Shown here: positions 1-6,119 of the stretch, one piece after another | How positions within the stretch are numbered: the first letter of the stretch is position 1 | Layout of the letters: each line of letters opens with the position of its first letter | NCBI GenBank assembly: GCA_018065885.1 | Contig: JAGHSL010000045.1 | Coordinates: forward strand, 1-6,166 | Direction of reading: 5' to 3' | From: Candidatus Limimorpha equi | Lineage (GTDB): Bacteria; Bacteroidota; Bacteroidia; Bacteroidales; F082 | DNA length: 6,166 nucleotides | The notes under the pieces: model-generated | Database searches by the model: none | What the model saw: the letters and a program-made list of their open reading frames with translations, nothing else | What the model was told of the DNA's origin: nothing | Position numbers and translations under genes: made by a program

Positions 1-1133
1 GTATAGACTGGTTCCATGGTTTCGGTACATGCGGCAATTGGTAATTGTTTGGTTTCCTTGCCGTTATAGCGGTATGCAGTGGCTACTTTGATGGTCTCGA
101 AATCATCCATTACATCGGATTTCATCATCATGAGGTCGGTGACACCGCTGAGCATGACGGCATATTTAAGCGCGGGAAGGTCGAGCCAGCCGCAACGACG
201 CGGACGGCCTGTCGTTGCACCGAATTCACTGCCGTTTCGACGGAGCAAGTCGCCCGTGGCGTCGAAAAGTTCGGTAGGGAAGGGGCCTGTGCCGACGCGC
301 GTGCAGTAGGCCTTGAAAATGCCGAACACCTTGCCGATGCGGTTCGGCGCAATGCCTAAACCAGAACAGACGCCAGCGGCAATGACACTCGAAGAGGTCA
401 CAAACGGGTAGCTGCCGAAATCAACATCAAGCATGGAGCCTTGTGCGCCTTCAGCCAAGATTTTCTTATCGTTGTCGAGGGCTTCGTTGAGGTAGTATTC
501 GCTGTCGATGAACTCGTATTGCTTCAGGTATTCAATGCCTTCGAACCACAGTTTTTCATATTCGTCAAAACTGACGCCATCCAATTGGAAGCCGTTCATG
601 TCGAACTGCAATGATGCAATCTGCTGTAGATGAGTTGCTTTCAGTTTTTCATAACGGTTCTTGAATTCCGATGAGCTGATGTCGCCGATGCGCAAACCTT
701 TTCTGGCCGTCTTGTCGGTGTAGGTCGGGCCGATGCCTTTCAATGTGGAACCGATTTTCATCTTGCCCAATGCCTTTTCGTTGGCGGCATCCAATGCACG
801 GTGTGTGGGCAGAATCAGGTGAGCACGGTTGGAAATCTTCAACGTGTCTTTCAAGTCAAATCCGGCTTCATGTAAACCTTCTATTTCACCTTTTAAAATA
901 TGCGGTTCTATGATTACACCATTTCCAATGACGTTGATGCAACCTGGAGTCAGCACGCCCGACGGGATGTTGTGCAAGACGAATTTCTTGCCTTCAAACT
1001 TGATGGTGTGACCCGCATTTGGCCCACCTTGGAAACGTGCTACAATATCATACTTAGGTGTCAAGGCATCAACAACCTTGCCTTTTCCTTCGTCTCCCCA
1101 TTGTAAACCGAGGAGTATGTCTATTTTACTCAT
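1..1133 (-). CDS. purA: Adenylosuccinate synthetase, C-terminus cut off by the window edge
   Basis: This enzyme catalyses the first committed step from IMP to AMP in the cytoplasm: IMP + aspartate + GTP gives adenylosuccinate + GDP + phosphate. The frame opens with ATG at 1133-1131 and stays open for 377 complete codons to the left edge; the family is usually about 420-430 residues, so roughly the last 45-50 are missing. Visible motifs are the GTP-binding WGDEGKGK at residues 12-19 with catalytic Asp14, the NAGHT motif at 39-43 with catalytic His42, GSTLKGIGPTY near 125-135, DFGSYPFVTSS near 243-253, the VGTGPFPTE segment at 280-288, and a following GATTGRPRR stretch. No frameshift or stop was found. 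No Shine-Dalgarno and no TAnnTTTG promoter were found just upstream, so expression may come from read-through of the fur unit or from a promoter I cannot recognise. In other bacteria PurA is a direct target of (p)ppGpp inhibition, which is notable because a Rel gene lies two genes upstream. Confidence 0.97.
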   Translation of the reverse strand, partial: MSKIDILLGLQWGDEGKGKVVDALTPKYDIVARFQGGPNAGHTIKFEGKKFVLHNIPSGVLTPGCINVIGNGVIIEPHILKGEIEGLHEAGFDLKDTLKISNRAHLILPTHRALDAANEKALGKMKIGSTLKGIGPTYTDKTARKGLRIGDISSSEFKNRYEKLKATHLQQIASLQFDMNGFQLDGVSFDEYEKLWFEGIEYLKQYEFIDSEYYLNEALDNDKKILAEGAQGSMLDVDFGSYPFVTSSSVIAAGVCSGLGIAPNRIGKVFGIFKAYCTRVGTGPFPTELFDATGDLLRRNGSEFGATTGRPRRCGWLDLPALKYAVMLSGVTDLMMMKSDVMDDFETIKVATAYRYNGKETKQLPIAACTETMEPVY

Positions 1134-1162
1134 ATCTTGTGTTTTGTGTTGTCGTTTTTTAT

Positions 1163-1257
1163 TATTGCGAAAGGTGCCGTTCGCAAGCTCACTTTGCCCT
1201 TCGCTATATTAAATTGCCCTTTCAGGGCGTATGCGTGTCCCATTATTTTCCTTTTTC
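1163..1257. repeat. Tandem 95-bp intergenic repeat, copy 1 (intact palindromes)
   Basis: This is the first of two direct copies in the gap between fur and purA. It carries two perfect short palindromes. TTGCGAA at 1165-1171 pairs with TTCGCAA at 1180-1186 around an 8-base loop. GCCCT at 1216-1220 pairs with AGGGC at 1224-1228 around a 3-base loop. Neither stem is followed by a T-run on either strand, so they do not look like intrinsic terminators. The + strand open frames across it are not credible genes, because the 95-bp period is not a multiple of three and each copy is read in a different frame. It could be a dispersed REP-like element; I cannot test dispersal from one window. Confidence 0.85.
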
Positions 1258-1352
1258 TATTGCGAAAGGTGTTGTTCGAAAGCTCACTTTACCCTTCGCT
1301 ATATTAAATTGCCCTTTCAGAGCGTATGTGTGACCAATTTTTCCCCTTCCTC
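1258..1352. repeat. Tandem 95-bp intergenic repeat, copy 2 (palindromes decayed)
   Basis: This second copy is offset from the first by exactly 95 bp with no indel. The first 82 positions differ at 8 sites, about 90 percent identity, and similarity fades after about 1339 into C/T-rich sequence. Both palindromes seen in copy 1 are damaged here. The right arm of the first has become TTCGAAA at 1275-1281, and the second reads GCCCTTTCAGAGC at 1311-1323 with one mismatch. The decay suggests that copy 1 is closer to the ancestral form, or that only one copy is under selection. Confidence 0.82.
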
Positions 1353-1356
1353 TTTC

Positions 1357-1391
1357 CTTCTAACTCCTAATTCCTCACTTCTAACTCCTAA
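1357..1391. repeat. 14-bp direct repeat abutting the fur stop codon
   Basis: CTTCTAACTCCTAA occurs at 1357-1370 and again at 1378-1391, a 21-bp period, inside a C/T-rich tract running from about 1340. The second copy ends one base before the fur stop codon (1392-1394). Similar AACTCC-type simple repeats are, from memory, common between genes in Bacteroidales; no function is claimed. Confidence 0.8.
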
Positions 1392-1835
1392 CTACTTTTT
1401 CTTGCGTCCGTAAAAAATCAACGAATGTTGTGTGATTTCCACCCCTAATTGTTCTTCAATTGCCTTTTGAATTTCCAATAGACGTGGATCGCAAAATTCG
1501 AGGACTTCTTCTGTTTCCAAATCGACGAAATGGTCATGCTGGCGGAATTTGTAGGATTTTTCATACTGAGAGCAATTGTGCCCGAACTGATGCTTGATGA
1601 CAAGACCGCAATCGAGCAGCAGGTCGATAGTGTTGTATAAGGTGGCACGGCTTACGCGGTACTTATTGTCTTTCATCCGGTTGTAAAGCATTTCTATCCC
1701 AAAATGGCCTTTTATGGAATAGATTTCTTTCAGTATTGCAAAACGTTCTGGTGTTTTCCGAAGCTGTTTTTCCTGCAAATAGTCGGTGAATAGTTTCCTG
1801 ACCGTCAATAAAGTATTATCTGTCGATTCTTTCAT
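1392..1835 (-). CDS. Fur-superfamily transcriptional regulator lacking structural-zinc cysteines
   Basis: This 147-residue protein is probably a dimeric, metal- or ligand-responsive DNA-binding regulator of the Fur/PerR/Zur superfamily. The N-terminal winged helix (about 1-85) includes RKTPERFAILKEIY at 26-39 and the recognition-helix segment VSRATLYNTIDLLLDCGL at 61-78. The C-terminal half keeps likely regulatory-metal ligands: His44, Glu92, His100-Asp101-His102, probably Glu121, and His137 in the HSLIFYG segment. The usual CxxC after the HDH motif is replaced by Asp105 and Thr108, and the protein stops at YGRKKK without the second CxxC. Only three cysteines remain (76, 88, 115). Which metal or ligand it senses cannot be read from the sequence. 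Porphyromonas gingivalis has a described haem-responsive Fur-family protein, Har; relatedness to it is an untested possibility. A GAGG lies only two bases from the ATG. The gene has its own candidate promoter, 117 bp after rel ends and 258 bp before purA. Confidence 0.93.
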   Translation of the reverse strand: MKESTDNTLLTVRKLFTDYLQEKQLRKTPERFAILKEIYSIKGHFGIEMLYNRMKDNKYRVSRATLYNTIDLLLDCGLVIKHQFGHNCSQYEKSYKFRQHDHFVDLETEEVLEFCDPRLLEIQKAIEEQLGVEITQHSLIFYGRKKK

Positions 1836-1854
1836 TTCCTCAATGATGTTTCGG

Positions 1855-1862
1855 CAAAAATA
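1855..1862 (-). promoter_or_regulatory. Candidate Bacteroidota -7 element for the fur-family gene
   Basis: On the minus strand these bases read TATTTTTG, an exact fit to TAnnTTTG, ending 19 bases before the ATG. That implies a short leader of about 12-14 bases. No good TTTG-like -33 element sits at the expected distance, so this is a partial match in very A/T-rich sequence. Confidence 0.5.
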
Positions 1863-1875
1863 AGAAAAAAATCAT

Positions 1876-1897
1876 TTGTCTTGTTTTATCCTGACAA
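1876..1897. promoter_or_regulatory. Short inverted repeat upstream of the fur-family promoter (possible operator)
   Basis: TTGTC at 1876-1880 is the inverted partner of GACAA at 1893-1897 with a 12-base spacer. It lies just upstream of the -7 element, where a regulator could overlap polymerase. Fur-family genes are often autoregulated, but this does not resemble the classical 19-bp Fur box and could occur by chance. Confidence 0.2.
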
Positions 1898-1952
1898 CAA
1901 TATTTTATACGCAAAAATTACTATTGTTTGCTGGCCAATAGCCATAAGTGTT

Positions 1953-4145
1953 TTAATCGTTATTAATGCGAATCACTTTCTGAATGCCCTTTATTTTGTT
2001 GAGTCGCTCGATGAGTGCGTTGAGTTCCTTAGTGTTATGGACGTAGATGGAAATCGTGGCTTCCACCAATTCCTGTTTCGATTCCATTTGCAGCGAATGC
2101 AGGTTGAGTTTCATCTCGTTTGAGAACAGATCCGTCATTTTGTTGAGCAATCCGACTTGGTCTAAAGCGGTGAATTTCAATGCGGCTAAGAAAGCGATTT
2201 CGCTCATTGGCTGCCATTTGGCTTTCACGATGTTGCCCCCGTAACGCGACGACATTTCAATGGCTTTCGGACAGCTGCTGCGATGGATGTGAAGTGGCTC
2301 GCCTGGAAAGTTGAAGGCTATGACGTCGTCGCCAGGAATAGGGTTGCAGCAGGTGGCAACTTGGAAATCGAATTCGCCTGACGATTTCAGCGTCGGCTTT
2401 TCATCTTTCGGCTTGCTGGAATTTCCCCACATGCCGAATGTGATGGCACTGAGGAAACTATTGTTGGACGATTGTGGTCTCAGCACGCTCAGGATGCTCT
2501 GCTCGTTGATTTTTCCAGTGGCGATAAAATAGGTGAAGTCGACAGAACTGGTGATGCCTGCGGCTTCCATGATTTTGCTGCGGTTGGCCTTTGAAGGCTC
2601 TTCGCCGATTTTCTTCATGATTTCGTTGAAGGTGGCTTCGCCTTCGTCGCGGAAAATCTTGCGGTATTCCTTGATGCCGTTTTTCAGTTTCGATTTGGCA
2701 AAGGCCGTAACCACATACTCGAACCATTTTTCCTGTGGATGCTGTGCCTCCGAGGTGATGATTTCAACTTGGTCGCCGGTGCGTAGGGCTTGGTTGAGTT
2801 GCGAAAGTTTGTTGTTGACGTTTGCGGCAATGCAATGGTCGCCGATTTCGGAGTGAATGTAGTAGGCGAAATCGAGCACGGTGGCGCCGCGTGGCATCGA
2901 AATCATTTTGCCTTGCGGCGTGAAGACGAAAATTTCCTTGGCGAAAAGGTCGAGCTTGAAGTTGTCGACAAACTCAATGGCATTGCTGCCGCTGTTGCCG
3001 ATGAGGTCTTGCGCCTTTTTAAGCCATTCGTCGAAACCGCTTTCCGTCTGCTTGTCGGTCTTGTATTTCCAATAGGCGGCAAAACCCTTTTCGGCCAGTT
3101 CTTCCATGCGTTTGCTGCGTATCTGCACATCGACCCAAGTGCCGTTTTGTCCCATCACAACGGAATGGAGCGATTCGTAGCCGTTGATTTTCGGGATGGA
3201 AATATAGTCCTTGAGCATGGCGGTGTTTGGCCTGTAGATGCTGGTCAGGACGGCATAAATTCGCCAACATTCCATTTTTTCCATTTCCAAGGGACAGTCG
3301 GCGATGATGCGCACAAGGAAAGTGCCGTAAAGGTCTTCGAAAGGCAGCTCCTTTTTGCGGATGCGCTGGCAAACCGAATTGATGCTGCGCTCAATGATTT
3401 TGATTCTCGCCTTGATGCCGAATTGCTTCAAAGTCTCTTCAATCGGGACGGCAAATGCTTTCAGTTCCTTGGTGCGTTGTGAGCGCACTTCATCCATACG
3501 TTTGCTGATGCTGTTGTAGAGCGTCGGGTCGGTGTATTTCAGAGCAAGGTCTTCCAATTCGATCTTGATGGAGTGAAGGCCTAAACGGTAGGCGAGAGGC
3601 GCATAAAGATAAACTGTTTCGGAAGCAATCTTCAACTGTTTATGTGGCGGCATCGAGTCGAGTGTGCGCATGTTGTGCAGCCGGTCGGCCAGCTTGATGA
3701 GCACTACTCGTATGTCGTAGGAAAGCGAACTGATGGTATGCTTAAAGTTCTCTGCTTGAACACTTTCCATGTCGTCACTCTTGTCGAGTTTGGTAAGCCC
3801 GTCGACAACTCGCGCCACTTTTTCGCCGAACATTCCATTAATGTCATCAGTAGTGTATTCGGTGTCTTCCACCACATCGTGAAGCAACGCACATATAATA
3901 GATGTGCGGCCCAAACCGATGTCTTGTGCGGCAATGGTTGCCACGGCGATAGGGTGGTAGATATAGGGTTCGCCAGATCTGCGGCGCTGATTCTTGTGAG
4001 CTTCGGCGGCAAAATAAAATGCCTTCTCAACCATTTCGACATCTTGGGCCTCTTTACGGGTCTTCCATGCGTCAAGCAAAACCTGATGTCGTCGCTCGAT
4101 TTCCTCTTTTTCCTCCTGTGAGTAGGTGTCAGCTAACATGTTCAT
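1953..4145 (-). CDS. rel: Long RelA/SpoT-family (p)ppGpp enzyme; hydrolase intact, synthetase motifs degraded
   Basis: This 730-residue protein has the full long-Rel architecture. The HD hydrolase domain (about 35-200) keeps His64, the HDVVED motif at 89-94 and Asp154 in ADRLHN, as needed to split (p)ppGpp into GDP or GTP plus pyrophosphate. The synthetase-like domain (about 230-362) keeps DYISIPKINGYESLH at 313-327 and QIR at 341-343. A gapless match to the canonical 25-residue GRxK-to-Asp block, however, gives Ile250-Ile251-Glu252-Arg253 at GRxK and Gly274 at the metal-binding Asp, while the catalytic Glu is Asp339. Next come a TGS domain (about 403-465), a linker to about 590, a zinc-finger-like region with Cys599, Cys600, His621 and Cys625, and an ACT domain (about 652-730). 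I infer a hydrolase-biased or hydrolase-only Rel. The start is ATG at 4145; the ATG two codons later (4139) is also plausible because the predicted leader is very short. It heads the rel-fur-purA line. Confidence 0.97.
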   Translation of the reverse strand: MNMLADTYSQEEKEEIERRHQVLLDAWKTRKEAQDVEMVEKAFYFAAEAHKNQRRRSGEPYIYHPIAVATIAAQDIGLGRTSIICALLHDVVEDTEYTTDDINGMFGEKVARVVDGLTKLDKSDDMESVQAENFKHTISSLSYDIRVVLIKLADRLHNMRTLDSMPPHKQLKIASETVYLYAPLAYRLGLHSIKIELEDLALKYTDPTLYNSISKRMDEVRSQRTKELKAFAVPIEETLKQFGIKARIKIIERSINSVCQRIRKKELPFEDLYGTFLVRIIADCPLEMEKMECWRIYAVLTSIYRPNTAMLKDYISIPKINGYESLHSVVMGQNGTWVDVQIRSKRMEELAEKGFAAYWKYKTDKQTESGFDEWLKKAQDLIGNSGSNAIEFVDNFKLDLFAKEIFVFTPQGKMISMPRGATVLDFAYYIHSEIGDHCIAANVNNKLSQLNQALRTGDQVEIITSEAQHPQEKWFEYVVTAFAKSKLKNGIKEYRKIFRDEGEATFNEIMKKIGEEPSKANRSKIMEAAGITSSVDFTYFIATGKINEQSILSVLRPQSSNNSFLSAITFGMWGNSSKPKDEKPTLKSSGEFDFQVATCCNPIPGDDVIAFNFPGEPLHIHRSSCPKAIEMSSRYGGNIVKAKWQPMSEIAFLAALKFTALDQVGLLNKMTDLFSNEMKLNLHSLQMESKQELVEATISIYVHNTKELNALIERLNKIKGIQKVIRINND

Positions 4146-4158
4146 GAGTTTTAGACTG

Positions 4159-4166
4159 CAAAAGTA
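4159..4166 (-). promoter_or_regulatory. Candidate Bacteroidota -7 element for rel
   Basis: The minus strand reads TACTTTTG, an exact TAnnTTTG match, ending 13 bases before the annotated ATG. Transcription would begin only about 7 bases before that codon, which makes the second ATG (4139) a reasonable alternative start. No clear -33 TTTG is visible. Confidence 0.55.
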
Positions 4167-4206
4167 GATATATTCTTTTTTTCTTGTATATTTTGAGGGG
4201 AAATAT

Positions 4207-4238
4207 TTTCAGTTTAATTAAAAAAATCCGTATCTTTG
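4207..4238 (+). promoter_or_regulatory. Candidate promoter for carbamate kinase
   Basis: The -7 element TATCTTTG at 4231-4238 fits TAnnTTTG exactly. A weak -33-like TTTC lies at 4207-4210, 20 bases upstream. Transcription would start near 4245 and give an A/T-rich leader of about 45 bases. The 144-bp gap with rel thus holds two diverging promoters whose -7 elements are about 65 bp apart. No Shine-Dalgarno is near the ATG at 4290; a GAGG at 4250-4253 is too distant. Confidence 0.6.
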
Positions 4239-4289
4239 CATTTCTTTTTTGAGGTAAAATTAAATTAAAATATTATAAATTAGACATTT

Positions 4290-5228
4290 ATGAAGAAATT
4301 GGCTGTTATCGCTTTTGGCGGAAACGCGCTTTTGAGAGGCGGTCAAAAAGGGACTTACAAGGAACAGATGCAGAATGTGACGGAAACATGTCAGTCGCTG
4401 CTGCCATTCCTGAAAGGTGATTATAACATTGTTATTGGTCATGGCAATGGACCACAGGTCGGTAATGTGATGTTGCAGCAAGAGGCTGGAAGTCAGAATT
4501 TTGATGTTCCTGGAATGCCTGTCGATTTCTGCGTTGCCGAAACGCAAGGCTTGATTGGCTTTATGATTGAAATGGGTTTGAACAAGGTGTTCGCCAAAGA
4601 AAACATCAAGAGAAACGTGGTGACTTTAGTGACTCAAGTTGAAGTTGACAAGAACGACCCGATGTTTCAGAATCCTACCAAACCGGTCGGCCCGTATTAT
4701 TCGAAGGAAGATGCCGAACGATATGCAGCTGAAACAGGTGCTGTTTACAAGGAAGACCCAAAGGGAAGAGGCTGGCGTAAGGTAGTGGCTTCACCGAAAC
4801 CGATTGCAATTCAGAATGTTGACATTGTGCAGCGTCTGGCCATTGAAGGCAATATTGTCGTAACAGTTGGTGGCGGTGGTATTCCTGTTGTTGAGAAAAA
4901 CGGTTGTCTGTGTGGTGTCGAGGCTGTCATTGACAAGGATTTGGCTTCGGCCATGACTGCCATCGACATTCATGCTGATGAGTTTTATATCCTGACTGAT
5001 GTCCCGAAGGTTTACATCAATTTCCGCAAGGAAAACGAACAGGCCTTGGACACTATTACCGTGGCTCAAGCCAAACAGTATCTTGCTGAAGGTCAATTCA
5101 CTGAAGGAAGCATGGCACCGAAAGTGCGTGCTGCCATTCTCTTTGTTGAAGCAACGGGGCACGAAGCCATCATTACCGAGGCTACACGTTTGGGCGACCC
5201 ATCTTGTGGCACAAGAATCGTTAGATAG
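4290..5228 (+). CDS. arcC: Carbamate kinase
   Basis: This enzyme catalyses the reversible reaction carbamoyl phosphate + ADP = carbamate + ATP in the cytoplasm. It usually makes ATP at the end of arginine, agmatine or purine-derived ureide breakdown. The protein is 312 residues, normal for the family, in the amino-acid kinase fold. Motifs include FGGNAL at 9-14, GHGNGPQVG at 50-58, ETQG at 84-87, TQVEVD at 115-120, NPTKPVGPYY at 128-137, WRKVVASPKP at 162-171, GGGGIPV at 194-200, GVEAVIDKDLAS at 209-220, and GSMAPKV at 273-279. The stretch from about 123 to 171 includes the carbamate-kinase-specific subdomain, which separates it from acetylglutamate and aspartate kinases. It appears monocistronic, with its own promoter and terminator, and no arcA, arcB or arginine transporter gene is in view. 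The source of carbamoyl phosphate, or whether the enzyme runs in the synthetic direction, cannot be inferred here. Confidence 0.97.
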   Translation: MKKLAVIAFGGNALLRGGQKGTYKEQMQNVTETCQSLLPFLKGDYNIVIGHGNGPQVGNVMLQQEAGSQNFDVPGMPVDFCVAETQGLIGFMIEMGLNKVFAKENIKRNVVTLVTQVEVDKNDPMFQNPTKPVGPYYSKEDAERYAAETGAVYKEDPKGRGWRKVVASPKPIAIQNVDIVQRLAIEGNIVVTVGGGGIPVVEKNGCLCGVEAVIDKDLASAMTAIDIHADEFYILTDVPKVYINFRKENEQALDTITVAQAKQYLAEGQFTEGSMAPKVRAAILFVEATGHEAIITEATRLGDPSCGTRIVR

Positions 5229-5253
5229 AAGATAGTTCTTAGTTGATATTATT

Positions 5254-5286
5254 AAGGGAGTGCAAGACAATTGCGCTCCTTTTTTT
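5254..5286 (+). terminator. Intrinsic terminator after carbamate kinase
   Basis: GGAGTGCAA at 5257-5265 pairs with TTGCGCTCC at 5271-5279, nine pairs including one G-T wobble, around the 5-base loop GACAA. A run of seven T follows at 5280-5286. The stem can extend outward through a further wobble and A-T pairs. It sits 25 bases after the stop codon. On the minus strand there is no good T-run after the stem, so it probably serves the plus strand only. Confidence 0.92.
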
Positions 5287-5299
5287 GTTGAATTTTGCC

Positions 5300-5330
5300 G
5301 AATGAAGGTTTAAACTTCAAATGTTCATTC
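5300..5330 (-). other. Hairpin-forming sequence over the cdaA stop codon
   Basis: GAATGAA at 5300-5306 and TTCATTC at 5324-5330 are inverted partners. An alternative inner stem pairs TGAAG at 5303-5307 with CTTCA at 5315-5319 around GTTTAAA. The outer arm overlaps the cdaA stop codon (5325-5327). No T-run follows on the minus strand, so at best this is a weak or T-less terminator or an mRNA 3'-end structure for cdaA. Confidence 0.3.
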
Positions 5331-6095
5331 CAGTTCCTTTTCGATTGCCGATTTCACTTCCTCGCGTTTGAGTGAACGGATGACTGTGTTTTTCACCATG
5401 CTTATGGTGCCGGTTTCTTCCGAAACGACCAAGACGAAACAATCGTTGTCTTCGGTGATGCCAATGGCGGCACGGTGACGGAGTCCATAGTGGCCGGGAA
5501 TGTCCGTCTTGTTTGTGACGGGCAGGATGCAGCGTGCCGAGCGGATGCGGTTGTTGCTGATAATCATGGCGCCGTCGTGAAGCGGGCTGTTCTTGAAGAA
5601 AATATTCTCAATCAGCGCATTGCTGATGTCGGCGTTGATTTCGACTCCTGTCATGGCAATGTCGTCGAGTTTGTTTTGTTTGGTGATGATAATCAAAGCT
5701 CCTTGCTTGATGTCAGACATGTTTTGGCAGGCTTGCGTGATGGCATCGACATTGAGGATGATATTACTGTTGACTTTGAACAAATGGAATTTTCTTGTGA
5801 GTTTGCTTTTCCGTGCCTGTGTGCCGATGGTGAACAAAAACCGTCGTAGTTCGGGTTGGAAAATGATGATAAGTGCAATGAAACCGACGCTGGCGAATGC
5901 ACCTAATATGCTGCTTAACAGTTCCATCTGTAAGGCTTTCACCACTTGCCATATCAGCCAGATGGATACAACGCCAAGGAAAATGCTCGTTGCCGTTGTG
6001 CCTTTTACCAATGAATACAAGCCGTAAAGCAGGGCGGCAACCAAAGTGATGTCGATGATGTCGATAATTCGTATTTGAATGAAAAGGTCTAACAT
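5325..6095 (-). CDS. cdaA: Membrane diadenylate cyclase CdaA (DisA_N/DAC domain)
   Basis: This enzyme makes the second messenger c-di-AMP from two ATP, releasing two pyrophosphates. The 256-residue protein has three hydrophobic N-terminal segments (about 10-30, 36-55 and 62-79), then the family's FQPELRRFL at 79-87, which marks the membrane exit. The cytoplasmic DAC domain runs from about 115 to 240. Its catalytic DGA is in PLHDGAMII at 171-179 (Asp174-Gly175-Ala176), and the ATP-binding RHR is in GLRHRAAIGI at 204-213. SEETGTIS at 225-232 is also typical. All key motifs are present, so it is probably active. In other bacteria c-di-AMP controls potassium and osmotic balance and the cell wall; the targets here are unknown. 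No cdaR-like partner is visible. The start is the ATG at 6095, just after a promoter. The gene converges on carbamate kinase across a 96-bp gap. From memory, cdaA often follows folP in Bacteroidota, but the window ends before that can be seen. Confidence 0.97.
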   Translation of the reverse strand: MLDLFIQIRIIDIIDITLVAALLYGLYSLVKGTTATSIFLGVVSIWLIWQVVKALQMELLSSILGAFASVGFIALIIIFQPELRRFLFTIGTQARKSKLTRKFHLFKVNSNIILNVDAITQACQNMSDIKQGALIIITKQNKLDDIAMTGVEINADISNALIENIFFKNSPLHDGAMIISNNRIRSARCILPVTNKTDIPGHYGLRHRAAIGITEDNDCFVLVVSEETGTISMVKNTVIRSLKREEVKSAIEKELE

Positions 6096-6111
6096 GATTT
6101 TAATTTTGCCG

Positions 6112-6119
6112 CAAAGGTA
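6112..6119 (-). promoter_or_regulatory. Candidate Bacteroidota -7 element for cdaA
   Basis: The minus strand reads TACCTTTG, an exact TAnnTTTG match, ending 16 bases before the cdaA ATG. The leader would be about 10 bases, A-rich, with no Shine-Dalgarno. No good -33 TTTG is visible. The remaining 47 bases to the window edge are A/T-rich with repeated TTTA/TTG steps and no recognisable gene. Confidence 0.55.

Noticed and set aside
45..359. Small open frames on both strands at the left edge
   Set aside because: They overlap the purA frame, which is open for 377 codons with all family motifs; these are shadows.
1058..1413. Two overlapping + strand open frames (91 and 60 residues) across the fur-purA gap with repeated peptide segments
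   Set aside because: They begin inside purA or the repeat and read the 95-bp repeat in shifted frames, giving the same peptide from different frames. They have no promoter match and look like translated non-coding repeat.
1929..1946. Possible terminator between rel and fur (TGGC-CAATA-GCCA)
   Set aside because: The stem is only four base pairs with no T-run following on the minus strand.
2790..3482. 230-residue + strand open frame
   Set aside because: It lies wholly opposite the well-supported rel gene, has no recognisable domain, and reads as an antisense shadow of rel codons.
3642..4121. 159-residue + strand open frame opposite the start of rel
   Set aside because: It is the antisense of the conserved HD hydrolase region with no motif of its own.
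4791..5270. 159-residue - strand open frame
   Set aside because: It is antisense to carbamate kinase and its start-proximal part runs through the terminator hairpin; no family resemblance.
5475..6027. + strand open frames of 124 and 144 residues opposite cdaA
   Set aside because: Both are antisense to the conserved DAC and membrane coding sequence; the hydrophobic look of one mirrors cdaA's own base composition.
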